From NCBI RefSeq assembly GCF_003663825.1, contig NZ_RCCC01000001.1, forward strand, positions 2,488,501-2,552,500: a stretch of 64,000 bases of DNA, read 5' to 3'. Below are positions 52,640 to 61,370 of the stretch, piece after piece (position 1 is the stretch's first letter; the number at the start of each line of letters is the position of its first letter). Under the pieces are notes generated by a model. The model was not told where the DNA came from, did no database searches, and saw nothing but the letters and a program-made list of their open reading frames with translations. The position numbers and the translations under genes are program-made. The stretch comes from Acidovorax sp. 106. GTDB taxonomy: Bacteria; Pseudomonadota; Gammaproteobacteria; Burkholderiales; Burkholderiaceae_C.

Positions 52640-53905
52640 TCAGCCGATCAGGTCCAGGCCAGCGGCATCTGCCAGGGCATCGCCCAGCCCGCCTTCTTGC
52701 TGGCGTGTGAGCGCGCCCGCCACCTGGTCCACACCGCCCTTGATGTGCAGGGTGACGGATTCCAGCTTCATGCGGTACTCGCTCACCCGCGCAAAGGGGC
52801 GGTAAAAGCCCAGCGTCAGCAAGGTCAGCACCATATTTTTGAGGCGCAGGCGCACAAAGCCGCCCGCGCGCAGGTTGCACTTGAAGCGGGCAATCTGGCT
52901 CACGCCGATGTTGTTCCACAGCAGCTGGAACATGCGGGCCTCGCGGTAGGCGCGGGCGGGGGCCGATGCGAGCAGCAGCAGGAAGAAGAACCCCACAATG
53001 CCAACGATCACCATGACGATGATCCACATAAAGCCGCCGCTGCCTTTGTTCATGACCAGCATGGCGATGGAGCCGCTGAGCAGGGCTGTGACGATCAGCC
53101 ACACGGCCAGCGCACAGAGGATGAACACCGCCACCGTGGCCAGCCACACCTTCACAAAGTCCATGTACACCGGCTTCCAGCGGCCATGCTCGGCGCCCAG
53201 GCGGGCGCGCAGCACCAGCAGGCTTTTGTAGTTGTATTCGAGCCGGATGAAACACAGCACGGACAAGATCAGGCCCAGCACCAGCAGGCCGCCCATGGCG
53301 GGGGTGAATTCCGGGCGAATCTTCGGACCACCTTTGATGGCTGGCTCGTCCAGCATCTGGGCCAGCTCGGGCGACAGCATCTGCATGCCAAAGAACACGC
53401 CAAACCACACCAGTGCCAGGGCAAACACGGGCCAACTGGCCAGGTACACCTCTTTCCAGCTGGCAGCAAACTGCAGCCGCAGGCCACGCCAGCGCGTGGC
53501 GCCCAGGCGAAAGCGCATGGCGCTGGCCCAGATGTAGGGCGACAGTGCTGCGCCGCCCAGCAGCATGAGGGCCACCGCCAGGTCCTGTCCCGTGTTGGCT
53601 GCCAGCTTGTAGGCGATGGAGAGCAGCACCAGCAGCACGAAACCCACCACCATCTTGCGCTGCTGCGCAGTGAATTCGAGCGGGCTGTTGGCCACCATGC
53701 TGTGGCCATAGAAATACATGGCGGTGCGCCGGCGCGCCCACGGTGTGTAAAAGCCCAGCGTGACGATGCCCAGCAGCACGTTCACGATCCAGACGCGGAA
53801 GTACTCACCGCCGCTGCCCGTGAACTCCATCGGGTAGGCCTCAATGTTCTGAGACATAAAGACAGACGGCTGCTCTTGCGCAGCGTCTTTGGGGTTCTGG
53901 TTCAT
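52640..53905 (-). CDS. DUF898 (YjgN-type) inner-membrane protein
   Basis: 421 aa with several membrane helices in a two-fold repeated arrangement typical of YjgN (EYFRVWIVNVLLGIVTLGFYTPWARRRTAMYFYGHSMV near residues 33-70; second half with QIARFKCNLRAGGFVRLRLKNMVLTLLTLGFYRPFARVSEYRMKLESV near 345-390). Function unknown in all members. It is the first gene of a two-gene operon with the M48 peptidase, with only one base between them. Confidence 0.88.
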   Translation of the reverse strand: MNQNPKDAAQEQPSVFMSQNIEAYPMEFTGSGGEYFRVWIVNVLLGIVTLGFYTPWARRRTAMYFYGHSMVANSPLEFTAQQRKMVVGFVLLVLLSIAYKLAANTGQDLAVALMLLGGAALSPYIWASAMRFRLGATRWRGLRLQFAASWKEVYLASWPVFALALVWFGVFFGMQMLSPELAQMLDEPAIKGGPKIRPEFTPAMGGLLVLGLILSVLCFIRLEYNYKSLLVLRARLGAEHGRWKPVYMDFVKVWLATVAVFILCALAVWLIVTALLSGSIAMLVMNKGSGGFMWIIVMVIVGIVGFFFLLLLASAPARAYREARMFQLLWNNIGVSQIARFKCNLRAGGFVRLRLKNMVLTLLTLGFYRPFARVSEYRMKLESVTLHIKGGVDQVAGALTRQQEGGLGDALADAAGLDLIG

Positions 53906-53973
53906 TCGCTCCCTCCTATGATCGGCGCAGTTTAGCAGCGACCAGGGGAGGGCGAATATTCAGGAAAAAAGGT

Positions 53974-54019
53974 CTCTAGCGCCCATTTAATAAGCGCTGA
54001 TAGCTATGTATTTGATAGC
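53974..54019. repeat. Family 1 repeat upstream of the DUF898 gene
   Basis: CTCTAGCGCCCATTTAATAA GCGCTGATAGCTATGTATTT GATAGC. Both modules are present; it lies in the 191-bp gap between the DUF898 gene and the S4 protein gene. Confidence 0.85.
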
Positions 54020-54096
54020 AATGGGCCTGAGCAATGGCCGCATGCATGGGTTTCACGGGCTCTGGGCCGCCCCAGTTCGGCTGCCTGGGTGTGCGC

Positions 54097-54909
54097 TCAG
54101 AACTTCTCCCAAGGCTGCAGGTAGCGCCATTGCCCCTCGGGCACCTTGGCCAGTGGCACGCGGCCGATACGGATGCGCTTGAGGGACACCACGCGCAGGC
54201 CCACGGCTTCGCACATGGCTGGAATTTGCCCGGGGCGGATGCCTTTCAACGCAAAGCGCAGCTTGGTCTCGTTTTGCCAGCTCACCTTGATGGGCGGCAG
54301 CGGGCGGCCGTTGAACGACAGGCCATGGCTCAGGCGCTGCAAGCCGTTGGCGGCGATTTCGCCCGCCACTTCGACGATGCATTCCTGCTCCAGCGATTCG
54401 ATGTCCTCGGCCAGCTTGCGCGCAATGCGCTTGTCTTGCGTGTACACCACCAGCCCGCTGGCTTCGGTGGGCAGGGGGGTAAAGCACTCCAGTTGCTTGA
54501 AGTGGCGCTGCAGCACGCGGATGCCGCTGGCGTCCTCGCTCAGGTGCGACGCGGGGCCGAGCAGCGTGGTGGCGGGCGTGGCGCCCTGGCTGCGGCTGCC
54601 GGTGCTGCTGCGCGCGGGCGCGCCTGGTACGGGCCCGCTTTGCGCAGCCTGGCCCAGGCCCGCTTCAAAGCCCGCAGGCTTGTGCAGCAGCAGCGTCACC
54701 GGGGTCAACTCCAGCAGGCTGGCGTCTTGGGCCACCACCACGGTCTGGTCGGGGCGCACGCGGGCGCCAGGGGCTTCTTCCAGTTGGCCGTCCACACTCA
54801 CAAAGCCGCCTTCGATGAACTGTTCTGCCGTGCTGCGCGAGCAATTGATTTGCTCGGCCACGCGTTTGGCCAGGCGGATGTGGGTGGGATCAGGGTTGTG
54901 TGCGGTCAT
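54097..54909 (-). CDS. S4-domain protein of the RsuA/RluF pseudouridine synthase group, catalytic Asp missing
   Basis: 270 aa from the ATG at 54909. An S4 RNA-binding domain is at 10-60 (IRLAKRVAEQINCSRSTAEQFIEGGFVSVDG). The rest follows the RsuA/RluB/E/F synthase fold: LLLHKPAGFE, then a low-complexity loop (about 95-120), then FTPLPTEASGLVVYTQDKRIARKL. In active enzymes this last block reads GRLDxxTxGLLLLTND; here the essential Asp position is Pro, and the R and second D are also changed. Binding of structured RNA is likely retained while catalysis is probably lost, unless another frame of alignment is right. Confidence 0.8.
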   Translation of the reverse strand: MTAHNPDPTHIRLAKRVAEQINCSRSTAEQFIEGGFVSVDGQLEEAPGARVRPDQTVVVAQDASLLELTPVTLLLHKPAGFEAGLGQAAQSGPVPGAPARSSTGSRSQGATPATTLLGPASHLSEDASGIRVLQRHFKQLECFTPLPTEASGLVVYTQDKRIARKLAEDIESLEQECIVEVAGEIAANGLQRLSHGLSFNGRPLPPIKVSWQNETKLRFALKGIRPGQIPAMCEAVGLRVVSLKRIRIGRVPLAKVPEGQWRYLQPWEKF

Positions 54910-54950
54910 GAAAGCAAGGCTCGTTGTTCTTGTGAAGGGGCAAAAGTCGG

Positions 54951-56630
54951 TCAGTGGTTGCCCGGCGGCAGGGTGCGGATGCGTTCGACATGGGCGAGCA
55001 GCGAGCGCTGGGCCACGGGCCACATGCGCGGGGGCACATCGCTGTAGGCATGGCGCACCCAATCTTCGGGCGTGCCATCCGGCAGTGCCTGCATGGCAGC
55101 CAGCACCTTGGCTTCTCGGGCCAGGCGGTGGGCGCGCAGGTGGGCGATGGCACCCCGCGCATTGTCCAGCACATAGCCGTGGGCGGGCAGGATGAATTCA
55201 ACGCTGTGCTCTGCGCACAAGGCATCGAGCCGGTCCAACGAGTCGAGGTAGTCGGCCATGTTCCCGTCAGGCGGGTCAATCACCGTGGTGCTGCCGTTGA
55301 GGATGTGGTCGCCACTGAACAGCAGGCCGTCTTCCACCAGCAGCAGGCACACATGGTTGGCGGCATGGCCGGGGGTGTGCACCACTTGCAGGGTATGGGT
55401 TATTTCGCCTTCTAGCGCTTGTCCAGTCAGCGTGAGCAGCTCATTATTTTGTAGCGCCCTGTCGGGAGTGAACTGGCTGGCCACCCGTGCGGTGGGGGCC
55501 GATGGCAGGCCCAGGATGGGTGGCTTGCTGCGGCCTGCGCGTTCGCACAGGGCCTGCAGCGGGGCCGCGCCGGGCGAGTGGTCGGGGTGCGAATGGGTGC
55601 ACACGATCATGCGGATGTCGCCACTGGCTGCGCGCCAGAGTTTTTCCAGGTGCTCCGGGTCGGCCGGGCCGGGGTCGATGGCGATGAAGCCGGTGCCGGG
55701 CTCGCCCACCAGATAGCTGTTGGTGCCGGGCCCCGTCATCACGCCCGAGTTGGGGGCGGTGAGGCGCTGCACGTTGTTGAGCAGCGGCACTGGGCGCTCG
55801 GTTTGCCAGTCCAGCGGGTGCACCACCTGGCCGTCGGGGCAGACCAAGGCCAGCTCGCCAAAGGGGGCATCTCCCTCCATGTAGCGCGCCTCTTTGCCGC
55901 CCAGCAGGCCCGCGCGGGGGCAGCTGGTCCACAGCGGTTGCTCGTGCGCCAGCGCGGCCAGCACGGCGTGGGTGTTGGCAAAGCGCGCCAGCCGCTGCAG
56001 CGTGCGGATGGTGGGGAAGATCATGAAGAACTGCCCCGCCTCGTGCCGCGCCAGCGCATCGGCCGGGCGCACCCACACGGGCTCGAACTGCTCGGCCTCG
56101 TCGGCCACGGGCTCTTGCCCTTCGGGCATGCGGGCCACCAGGAAGGGCACGGCAAAGCGCCGTGGCAGGTCGCGGTCACCCGTCCAGTGGGCCAGCTGGA
56201 AAACGCTGTCGGCCGCCAGCCGCAGGCCGCGCGCTTTGCACTGCGCGGCAAACGGTGCGTGGCGGTCCAGCGCAGCAATGTCTTGTGCATCGGCCATCTG
56301 GCCTTTGCGGGGGCCGTCGGCATGGCGGGCCAGCAGCACGCCCAGCTCTTCAAAGCTCTCGCGGATGGCGGCGATGGCCTGGGTCAGGTTCTCGTCGTTT
56401 TGGGTGGGGCGGCGGTCGGCGGCGGTGTGCGATTGCGCATCCAGCGGGTCGATGCCGCCACCCGGAAACACGTAGGCCCCAGGCGCAAAGCTGGCTTTGC
56501 CTGAGCGGCGGGTCATCAGGACTTCCAGGTCGCCGCCGGGTGAGGCGTCGCGCAGCAGCAGCACGGTGGCGGCATGCAGGGGGGGCACGGGCTCGCGGTG
56601 GGGATGCAGGTATTGGCTGGTGCGGGGCAT
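54951..56630 (-). CDS. NUDIX hydrolase fused to metallo-beta-lactamase-fold hydrolase
   Basis: 559 aa. Residues 15-230 are NUDIX-like (AYVFPGGGIDPLDAQ...ESFEELGVLLARHADG): the box has G-x5-type PGGGID but E-x-x-E-E is spread as RESFEELGV, so it is a CoA-diphosphatase-like, loosely conserved member. Residues 285-540 are a metallo-beta-lactamase fold with H-x-H-x-D-H in CTHSHPDHSPGAAP near 355, VHTPGHAANHVCLL near 430 and GDHILNGSTTVID near 452. About residues 392-408 (RALQNNELLTLTGQALEGE) are encoded by a family 1 repeat. Separate genes for each domain are more usual; the fused form occurs in some betaproteobacteria. Substrates unknown. Confidence 0.83.
   Translation of the reverse strand: MPRTSQYLHPHREPVPPLHAATVLLLRDASPGGDLEVLMTRRSGKASFAPGAYVFPGGGIDPLDAQSHTAADRRPTQNDENLTQAIAAIRESFEELGVLLARHADGPRKGQMADAQDIAALDRHAPFAAQCKARGLRLAADSVFQLAHWTGDRDLPRRFAVPFLVARMPEGQEPVADEAEQFEPVWVRPADALARHEAGQFFMIFPTIRTLQRLARFANTHAVLAALAHEQPLWTSCPRAGLLGGKEARYMEGDAPFGELALVCPDGQVVHPLDWQTERPVPLLNNVQRLTAPNSGVMTGPGTNSYLVGEPGTGFIAIDPGPADPEHLEKLWRAASGDIRMIVCTHSHPDHSPGAAPLQALCERAGRSKPPILGLPSAPTARVASQFTPDRALQNNELLTLTGQALEGEITHTLQVVHTPGHAANHVCLLLVEDGLLFSGDHILNGSTTVIDPPDGNMADYLDSLDRLDALCAEHSVEFILPAHGYVLDNARGAIAHLRAHRLAREAKVLAAMQALPDGTPEDWVRHAYSDVPPRMWPVAQRSLLAHVERIRTLPPGNH
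55410..55457. repeat. Family 1 repeat inside the NUDIX-MBL gene
   Basis: TTCTAGCGCTTGTCCAGTCA GCGTGAGCAGCTCATTATTT TGTAGCGC. It keeps the reading frame on the minus strand and encodes a 16-residue stretch in the metallo-beta-lactamase half. Confidence 0.75.
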
Positions 56631-56710
56631 GGGGCCATTATCGGCACCTCAGCACACCGCGGCTTCTCGTGTTGGCTTGCGCCGCCTTGGGCGCGGCCTG
56701 GATGAGAGCT

Positions 56711-56908
56711 TCAGCGCAGCGCGCGCAATTGTTGCAGGCGCTGCAGCACGGCGTCGATCACCGTGTTGGCGCCTTCCAGGTCGCAGCTCCACAGCATTTC
56801 CAGCAGCTCAATCAACGCAATGGCGTTGTTTTCCGCCAAGGCCGCCTGGGCTGCGGCCTGGAGGTTGCGTGCCTCCAGATCATTCAAAACTTCGACCGTT
56901 AAACCCAT
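56711..56908 (-). CDS. Small helical protein, 65 aa
   Basis: 65 aa with a good ribosome site (AAAGGGAGTGCCCC before ATG). The sequence [40 protein letters not shown] is strongly helical and amphipathic, ending [17 protein letters not shown] do not recognise it. It lies alone in the 438-bp gap between the NUDIX-MBL gene and dapF. Good codon use, no overlapping gene and a ribosome site argue that it is real; no functional statement can be made. Confidence 0.65.
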   Translation of the reverse strand: MGLTVEVLNDLEARNLQAAAQAALAENNAIALIELLEMLWSCDLEGANTVIDAVLQRLQQLRALR

Positions 56909-57068
56909 GGGGCACTCCCTTTGTTATGTGGGTTTGATGGTAGGCGCTGGTATTGATGCTGGTCACGGCGTGGGCATGATCGAGATCAAATGCGCGCCAG
57001 AAACTGCGGCCCTTGGGCGGCCGCCGAACCAGACTACGGCGCAGGCGGGCAGCGACGATAATCCGCCC

Positions 57069-57959
57069 ATGCAGATTCGCTTTACCAAAATGCAGGGTGC
57101 TGGCAACGACTTTGTCGTGCTGGACGAAACCCAGGGCCGCCTGGGGCTCACGGCCACGCAATACCGCTACCTGGCCGACCGCCACTTTGGCGTGGGCGCG
57201 GACCAGATCCTCACGGTGCGCCGCCCCACCTCCGAGGCCGCCGCGCAGGGCATCGACTTCGAATACGTGATCCACAACGCCGACGGCGGCGAGGTGGAGC
57301 AGTGCGGCAACGGCTCGCGCTGCTTTGCCCGCTATGTGCGCGACAAAGGCCTGACGGACAAGGACACCATCCGCGTGCAAACGCTCAGCGGCGTCATCGC
57401 CCCCCGCCTCACGCCCGATGGCCGCGTCACCGTGGACATGGGCCGCCCGGTGCTCGAACCCGCCCGTGTGCCGTTTGACACCACCGGCCTGCAGCCTGTG
57501 GCGCAAGGTTTGGGGCAAAAATGGCCGCTAGCGCTTGATATACCAGCGCAGCCAGCTACTGTTTTTGTAGCGGTGGTGTCCATGGGCAACCCGCACGCCG
57601 TGCAGTTGGTTGACGATGTGGATACTGCCCCAGTGGCCATCTGGGGTCCTCTGGTCGAGCGGCATGCGCGCTTTCCGCAGCGTGTGAACGCAGGCTTCAT
57701 GCAGGTGGTCAGCCGCAGCCATGTGCGCCTGCGCGTGTTTGAGCGCGGCACGGGTGAAACCCTGGCCTGCGGCACCGGCGCCTGTGCCGCTGTGGCGGCG
57801 GGCATTCGCCTGGGGCTGCTCGACAACGAAGTACAGGTGGACATGCGCGGCGGGCGCCTCACCATCGCCTGGAGCGGCCAGGAGACAGACACCCTTTACA
57901 TGACGGGCCCGGCCACCACGGTGTTCGAAGGCCAGATCGACATTCCGGACACCCTATGA
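57069..57959 (+). CDS. dapF: Diaminopimelate epimerase DapF
   Basis: 296 aa from the ATG at 57069 ([20 protein letters not shown]). The two catalytic cysteines are in [20 protein letters not shown] (first Cys, near residue 80) and [17 protein letters not shown] (second, near 240). It interconverts LL- and meso-diaminopimelate for lysine and peptidoglycan synthesis. The protein is about 20 residues longer than E. coli DapF, and the extra stretch ([19 protein letters not shown], about 152-170) coincides with a family 1 repeat at 57525-57571, just before [10 protein letters not shown]. The DUF484 gene starts within its stop codon. Confidence 0.97.
   Translation: MQIRFTKMQGAGNDFVVLDETQGRLGLTATQYRYLADRHFGVGADQILTVRRPTSEAAAQGIDFEYVIHNADGGEVEQCGNGSRCFARYVRDKGLTDKDTIRVQTLSGVIAPRLTPDGRVTVDMGRPVLEPARVPFDTTGLQPVAQGLGQKWPLALDIPAQPATVFVAVVSMGNPHAVQLVDDVDTAPVAIWGPLVERHARFPQRVNAGFMQVVSRSHVRLRVFERGTGETLACGTGACAAVAAGIRLGLLDNEVQVDMRGGRLTIAWSGQETDTLYMTGPATTVFEGQIDIPDTL
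57525..57571. repeat. Family 1 repeat inside dapF
   Basis: CCGCTAGCGCTTGATATACC AGCGCAGCCAGCTACTGTTT TTGTAGCG. In frame with dapF and encoding about 15 residues absent from E. coli DapF. Confidence 0.85.
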
Positions 57960-58651
57960 GCAGCACCCACATTCCTCCGATTCTTGAAGAAGACATTGCC
58001 AATTTTCTGACCAACACCCCGGGCTTCTTTGAGCGCCATGCCGAAGTGTTGGCCAGTGTGCAGATCACCAGCCCCCATGGCCAGCGCGCCGTGAGCCTGC
58101 AAGAGCGCCAGGCCGAGATGCTGCGCGAGAAGATCAAGGGGCTGGAGCACCGCATCATGGACATGGTGCGCAACAGCAACGACAACACCGCCATTGCCAC
58201 CAAGGTGCACCAGTGGACCAGCGCCCTGCTGCGCGTGAAAGACCCGTTCGATTTGCCCGAGGCGGTGGTCAGCGGCATCCGTACCCTGTTTGATGTGCCC
58301 CAGGCCACGGTGCGCGTCTGGACGGTGGCGGGGCCCTACATCGACGCCGACTTCACCCAGGGCGCCAGCGAAGACGCGCGGGCGTTTGCCTCGTCGCTGA
58401 CCATGCCGTTTTGCGGCCCCAACCTGGGCTTTGAGCCTGCGGGCTGGCTGGCGCAGGATGCCGGCGGCGAGCCCGCCCAGTCGCTGGCCCTGCTGCCACT
58501 GCGCGAAGGCGCCATCGACAGCGCCACGCCCGCGTTTGGCCTGCTGGTGCTGGGCTCGCAAGACCCGCAGCGCTTTGATGCCACGATGGGCACGGAATTC
58601 CTCTCGCGCATTGCGGAGCTGGCCAGCGCGGCGCTGGTGCGGTTGAAGTGA
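57956..58651 (+). CDS. DUF484 family protein
   Basis: 231 aa, ATG overlapping the dapF stop (ATGA). DUF484 members have an N-terminal helical part ([63 protein letters not shown] at about 9-70), a coiled coil and a GAF-like C-terminal domain ([18 protein letters not shown] ... [36 protein letters not shown]). Function unknown. The dapF-DUF484-xerC order is conserved in many proteobacteria, including E. coli. A family 2 repeat begins three bases after its stop. Confidence 0.92.
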   Translation: MSSTHIPPILEEDIANFLTNTPGFFERHAEVLASVQITSPHGQRAVSLQERQAEMLREKIKGLEHRIMDMVRNSNDNTAIATKVHQWTSALLRVKDPFDLPEAVVSGIRTLFDVPQATVRVWTVAGPYIDADFTQGASEDARAFASSLTMPFCGPNLGFEPAGWLAQDAGGEPAQSLALLPLREGAIDSATPAFGLLVLGSQDPQRFDATMGTEFLSRIAELASAALVRLK

Positions 58652-58653
58652 GG

Positions 58654-58765
58654 TTCCCCCCTGAGGCGCTGCGCGCCTTCCCCCCAGGGGGACGACGCCC
58701 TCGCTGCGGGGCGGCCCTTGCTCGGCGTCTCTGGCCTGGGCAGCGCCGGTTGCGGCGGCCTGGGG
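58654..58765 (+). repeat. Family 2 repeat after the DUF484 gene
   Basis: Starts CCCCCCTGAGGCGCTGCGCG and continues CCTTCCCCCCAGGGGGACGA, CGCCCTCGCTGCGGGGCGGC, CCTTGCTCGGCGTCTCTGGC, CTGGGCAGCGCCGGTTGCGG. It fills most of the gap before xerC. Confidence 0.85.
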
Positions 58766-58813
58766 TCTTGGCGTCAACCGCAGCTTTTGTCTTGTCAAAC
58801 GTCGGTTAAGCCC

Positions 58814-59788
58814 ATGGCCGAGATGCCGTCAGCCGCATTGCCTCCCGATCCCCACGTTCTGCGCTACTTGGAACATGTGCGGGTCGAAAAGCGGCTGGCG
58901 GGGCGCACGCTGACGCTGTACACGCTGGACCTGGAGAAGCTGGCGCAGTTTGCGGCGGGGGTGAAGACGCCGCTGTTGCAGCTCACCAGTGCCCACATCC
59001 GCCGCTTTGTGGCGCTGATGCACAGCGGTGGGCGCAGTGGGCGGGGCATTGCGCTCATCCTCTCGGGCTGGCGCGGGTTTTACACCTGGGCGGGGCGGCA
59101 GGGGCTGGTGGCGCACAACCCGGTGCAGGACGTGCGCGCGCCCAAGGCCCCCAAGCCCTTGCCCAAGGCTTTGGGTGTGGACGACGCGGTGCGCCTGGCC
59201 GATTACGAAAACACCGGGGCCGACCCGTGGCTGGAAGCGCGCGATGCCGCCATGGTCGAGCTGCTGTACGGCTGCGGCTTGCGGGTGGGTGAGCTGGTGG
59301 GGCTGGACGCCGTGGCGAGCCCGCAAGCCCAGCGCGAAGGCCGTGGCTGGGTCGATCTGCAGGCGGGCGAAGCCCATGTGTTTGGCAAAGGCAGCAAGCG
59401 CCGCAGCGTGCCCGTGGGCCGGGCGGCGGTGCGGGCCCTGCAAGCCTGGCTGGCCCTGCGGGCGCAGCCGTTTGGGGTCTCCTCAGTTCGGCTCGATGGG
59501 GCCTTGTTCGTGGGGCAGCGAGGCAAGCGGTTGACGGCCCAATCTGTGTGGCTGCGGCTGCGCCAGCGCAGCCAGCTGGCGGGGCTCACCACCCCGGCGC
59601 ACCCGCACATGCTGCGCCACTCGTTTGCCAGCCATGTGCTGCAGTCCAGCAGCGACTTGCGTGCGGTGCAGGAGCTGCTGGGGCACGCCAACATCACCAC
59701 CACGCAGGTGTACACGCGGCTGGATTTTCAGCACCTGGCCAAGGTGTATGACGCGGCCCACCCCCGGGCTAAAAAGAAATCCCCCTGA
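58814..59788 (+). CDS. xerC: Tyrosine recombinase XerC
   Basis: 324 aa from the ATG at 58814. A SAM-like N-terminal DNA-binding domain (about 15-105, LRYLEHVRVEKRLAGRTLTLYTLDLEKLAQF) precedes the catalytic domain with R in YGCGLRVGELVGLD (near 160), K in FGKGSKRRSVPVG, H-x-x-R in HPHMLRHSFASH (near 270), H in LLGHANITTTQ and nucleophile Y in VYTRLDFQHLAKVY (near 305). With XerD it resolves chromosome dimers at dif. Its last codons and stop (TCCCCCTGA) coincide with the start of a family 2 repeat. Confidence 0.96.
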   Translation: MAEMPSAALPPDPHVLRYLEHVRVEKRLAGRTLTLYTLDLEKLAQFAAGVKTPLLQLTSAHIRRFVALMHSGGRSGRGIALILSGWRGFYTWAGRQGLVAHNPVQDVRAPKAPKPLPKALGVDDAVRLADYENTGADPWLEARDAAMVELLYGCGLRVGELVGLDAVASPQAQREGRGWVDLQAGEAHVFGKGSKRRSVPVGRAAVRALQAWLALRAQPFGVSSVRLDGALFVGQRGKRLTAQSVWLRLRQRSQLAGLTTPAHPHMLRHSFASHVLQSSSDLRAVQELLGHANITTTQVYTRLDFQHLAKVYDAAHPRAKKKSP

Positions 59789-59870
59789 GCGGCTGCGCCG
59801 CTTCCCCCAAGGGGGACGCACCCGGTGGCCTGGCGAGCCAGTTCCACGGGTGCGCTGGCGTGACCGCGCG
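59785..59870 (+). repeat. Family 2 repeat, partial, overlapping the xerC stop
   Basis: CCCCTGAGCGGCTGCGCCGC then TTCCCCCAAGGGGGACGCAC, GGTGGCCTGGCGAGCC. The TGA inside the repeat consensus is the xerC stop codon. The second half of the element is diverged. Confidence 0.75.
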
Positions 59871-60031
59871 CGCTGCTGATGGCATGCCCACCTGGTCGGC
59901 TTGTCGTACCTAGACGGCCGCGCGGCGGCGTGTCGTGTGTCGTTTCCAGGTGGTTCGCCATGGGAACCAAGAGGCAAGCCGAGGCATCCGAGCAGAGGGG
60001 CTCCCGCTGTGGGGGCCTTGGAGCTGTTGAC

Positions 60032-60700
60032 ATGCTGCGGAACTGGATCAAGTCAAACCGTGGGTTCCTCGTGCTGTTGTTGTGCTTTGGCCTCTTTCGC
60101 ACAGCCGTGGCCGACTGGAACCCTATCCCCTCGGGCTCCATGCGGCCCACATTGCTCGAGGGCGATGTGGTGTTCGTCAACCGGCTCGCGTATGACGTCA
60201 AGCTGCCGCTGACGGACGTGGTGCTGCTGCCGCTGGGTGATCCGCAGCGTGGCGACGTGGTGACCTTTACTTCGCCGCAAGACGGCACGCGCCTCATCAA
60301 GCGCATTGCCGCGGTGCCGGGCGACCGGGTAGAGATGCGCAACGAGGTGCTTTACATCAACGGCCAGGCCGCCGAGTACGACGCGCCCGAGGTGGTGCAA
60401 GAGGCCGTGGGTGTGGGCGCTACGGTGCAGGCCACGCGCTGGACGGAGCGCTTGGGCGGGCACGAGCGGCGCGTGCAGTGGTTGCACGGCGTGCCCGCGC
60501 GCAGCACGTTCGACGCCATTGAGGTGCCTGCAGGCCAATACCTCATGCTGGGCGACAACCGAGACGACAGCGTGGATTCGCGCTACATCGGCCTGGTGCC
60601 GCGCCACCTGTTGATCGGGCAAGCACGCCGTGTGCTGGTGTCGGCAGACATCCTGGGGCACTGGGCGCCCCGGCTGCAGCGCATTGGCTTGCCGTTGTAG
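60032..60700 (+). CDS. lepB: Signal peptidase I (S26)
   Basis: 222 aa from the ATG at 60032 (GGAG nine bases upstream); the upstream open frame has no ribosome site. One membrane helix (about 10-28, GFLVLLLCFGLFRTAVADW), then the catalytic Ser in NPIPSGSMRPTLLEGDVVFV (near residue 36), the general-base Lys in TRLIKRIAAVPGD (near 92) and the C-terminal motif YLMLGDNRDDSVDSRYIGLV (near 175). It removes signal peptides on the periplasmic face. It is shorter than E. coli LepB (324 aa), with one membrane helix instead of two, so it may be a secondary signal peptidase. Confidence 0.92.
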   Translation: MLRNWIKSNRGFLVLLLCFGLFRTAVADWNPIPSGSMRPTLLEGDVVFVNRLAYDVKLPLTDVVLLPLGDPQRGDVVTFTSPQDGTRLIKRIAAVPGDRVEMRNEVLYINGQAAEYDAPEVVQEAVGVGATVQATRWTERLGGHERRVQWLHGVPARSTFDAIEVPAGQYLMLGDNRDDSVDSRYIGLVPRHLLIGQARRVLVSADILGHWAPRLQRIGLPL

Positions 60701-60715
60701 CTGGCTGCTGGCTGT

Positions 60716-61294
<579 letters not shown>

Positions 61295-61370
61295 GGGCAA
61301 AATCCTACCGACCACTTTACCTGCCCGCCAGTGAAATTTGGCGCACGGGGCTGTGTGCCCCGCCTTCTGT

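Noticed and set aside
59879..60031. 51-residue N-terminal extension of the signal peptidase
   Set aside because: No ribosome site; extension is unlike any signal peptidase and the membrane helix immediately follows the start at 60032.
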